From Desulfobulbaceae bacterium (GTDB lineage Bacteria; Desulfobacterota; Desulfobulbia; Desulfobulbales; Desulfobulbaceae), in NCBI GenBank assembly GCA_026986885.1, contig JALSNT010000619.1, forward strand, positions 1-5,235: 5,235 nucleotides of DNA. The letters run 5' to 3'. The notes under the pieces were generated by a model. The model made no database searches and was not told the DNA's origin. It saw only the letters and a program-made list of their open reading frames with translations. Position numbers and translations under genes: made by a program. Numbering within the stretch: the stretch's first letter is position 1; each line of letters starts with the position of its first letter. Shown in pieces: positions 4,451-5,235 of the stretch.

Positions 4451-5235
4451 ATGCGTTATTCATTTTATTTATCACGGGACGGGTTAAACAGGTTTTTTTA
4501 CAGCATCAATCGTTTAGGTATTTTTTCGGCGGTTTTTTTGTTGCTGTTTTTTTGCTATGCCGGTGCCGGATGCGCATCCGGTGATAATCCTGTTGTTTTT
4601 ACGGAAGAACTGGCGCCTGTACATTACACGGAAAATGGCAGGTTTGTCGGGATTGCCAGCGATATAGTTCGTTCGATTTTTCATGAGGCAGGTTTACAAC
4701 CCGATATTCGCTCCTTTCCCTGGAAACGAACCTATCTCAACGTGCTCCGTACCCCAGGCAGTTTCGTCTATACAATTAACCGGACGCCGGATCGGGAAAA
4801 TCTCTTTCGATGGATTGGCCCCATCCTTCATAAACGAACCTACCTGTACAGACTTGCCGGTAGAAATGATATAAAAGTTGCCGGTACGAGCGACCTTGAC
4901 AAATATACGACAGTGGTCATCCTGGGGTACGCATTGACCAAAAAATTGGAAGATCTTGGTCTGTCTCCGGGCCGTGAGCTTATTGTCACCCGGAATAAAA
5001 AAGAGCAAATGCGGGTTTTTTTGAAAGGGAGGGGAGATTTGATCACTGGTAATGAATTTACCATGGCCAGGGCATTGGCGGATACCGGTCATTCCATGAA
5101 TGATGTTGTGCCGGTGCTGCTGATGAATGAAAAGGGCTATTACCTGGCCGCCAACCTGGATACCGATCGTGAGCTGGTGGAGCGGCTGCGGCTGGCAAAC
5201 ACAAAAATTCAGCAGCGAGGAGTAGTCCAAAGGGC
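4451..5235 (+). CDS. Periplasmic substrate-binding protein, SBP_bac_3-like (3' end outside window)
   Basis: The frame is open from the ATG at 4451 to the window end, giving 261 residues and no stop. Residues 24-39 form a hydrophobic stretch after a rather long, basic N-region, as in an export signal. A Cys at 41 follows Gly-Ala-Gly, so lipoprotein processing is possible, but the lipobox is poor and ordinary signal peptidase cleavage is equally likely. The mature part resembles the family 3 solute-binding fold: FTEELAPVHYTENGRFVGIASDI (50-72, opening lobe), FPWKRTY (89-95), and INRTPDRENLFRWIGPI (109-125), a signature of these single-domain periplasmic proteins. KGRGDLITGNE, GYYLAANLDTD and RLANTKIQQRG follow. 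The end of the fold is reached, so only a short tail is probably missing. It may bind amino acids or a related small molecule; no permease or ATPase gene is visible, so the ligand is unknown. It has its own RBS and a candidate promoter. Confidence 0.87.
   Translation, partial: MRYSFYLSRDGLNRFFYSINRLGIFSAVFLLLFFCYAGAGCASGDNPVVFTEELAPVHYTENGRFVGIASDIVRSIFHEAGLQPDIRSFPWKRTYLNVLRTPGSFVYTINRTPDRENLFRWIGPILHKRTYLYRLAGRNDIKVAGTSDLDKYTTVVILGYALTKKLEDLGLSPGRELIVTRNKKEQMRVFLKGRGDLITGNEFTMARALADTGHSMNDVVPVLLMNEKGYYLAANLDTDRELVERLRLANTKIQQRGVVQR

Overview
The window holds a conserved housekeeping segment of a Gram-negative bacterium, all genes on the + strand. It reads rpsO (3' end only), a gene-free stretch of about 770 bases, pnp, dut, an MBL-fold hydrolase of the YycJ/WalJ type, and the 5' part of a periplasmic solute-binding protein gene. 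The rpsO-pnp order is widespread in bacteria. Moderate GC, an exported amino-acid-type binding protein and the flavour of the PNPase and dUTPase sequences suggest a sulfate-reducer-like lineage (Desulfobacterota, perhaps Desulfobulbales). That placement is an impression from the proteins, not a computed result.

Bases 1-99 encode the last 32 residues of ribosomal protein S15. Bases 100-870 contain no gene I can support, but they are rich in structure. A MITE-like, non-coding repeat element lies at 376-571, with short terminal inverted repeats and a perfect 9-bp direct repeat (GTTATGAGG) on each side. Two bases further on, a second symmetric inverted-repeat element spans 583-705, with a perfect 15-bp stem inside it. 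A strong intrinsic-terminator-like hairpin follows at 727-770, and then a pnp leader with small hairpins ahead of its Shine-Dalgarno. The usual short rpsO-pnp spacer therefore seems to have been enlarged by repeat elements, exactly where pnp leader control operates in well-studied bacteria.

Bases 871-2958 encode a complete polynucleotide phosphorylase. A very good Rho-independent terminator (2995-3028) closes that unit. Next come dut (3085-3552) and, closely spaced, the MBL-fold hydrolase (3589-4365, or from 3559), probably co-transcribed. The final gene starts at 4451 with a strong RBS and a possible promoter of its own; it runs off the window.

Functionally, S15 and PNPase link translation and RNA turnover, dUTPase keeps uracil out of DNA and supplies dUMP, and the hydrolase and binding protein have no visible pathway link to them. 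I see no defence system, CRISPR array, tRNA, rRNA or intact transposase. The most unusual content is the pair of non-coding repeat elements between rpsO and pnp.
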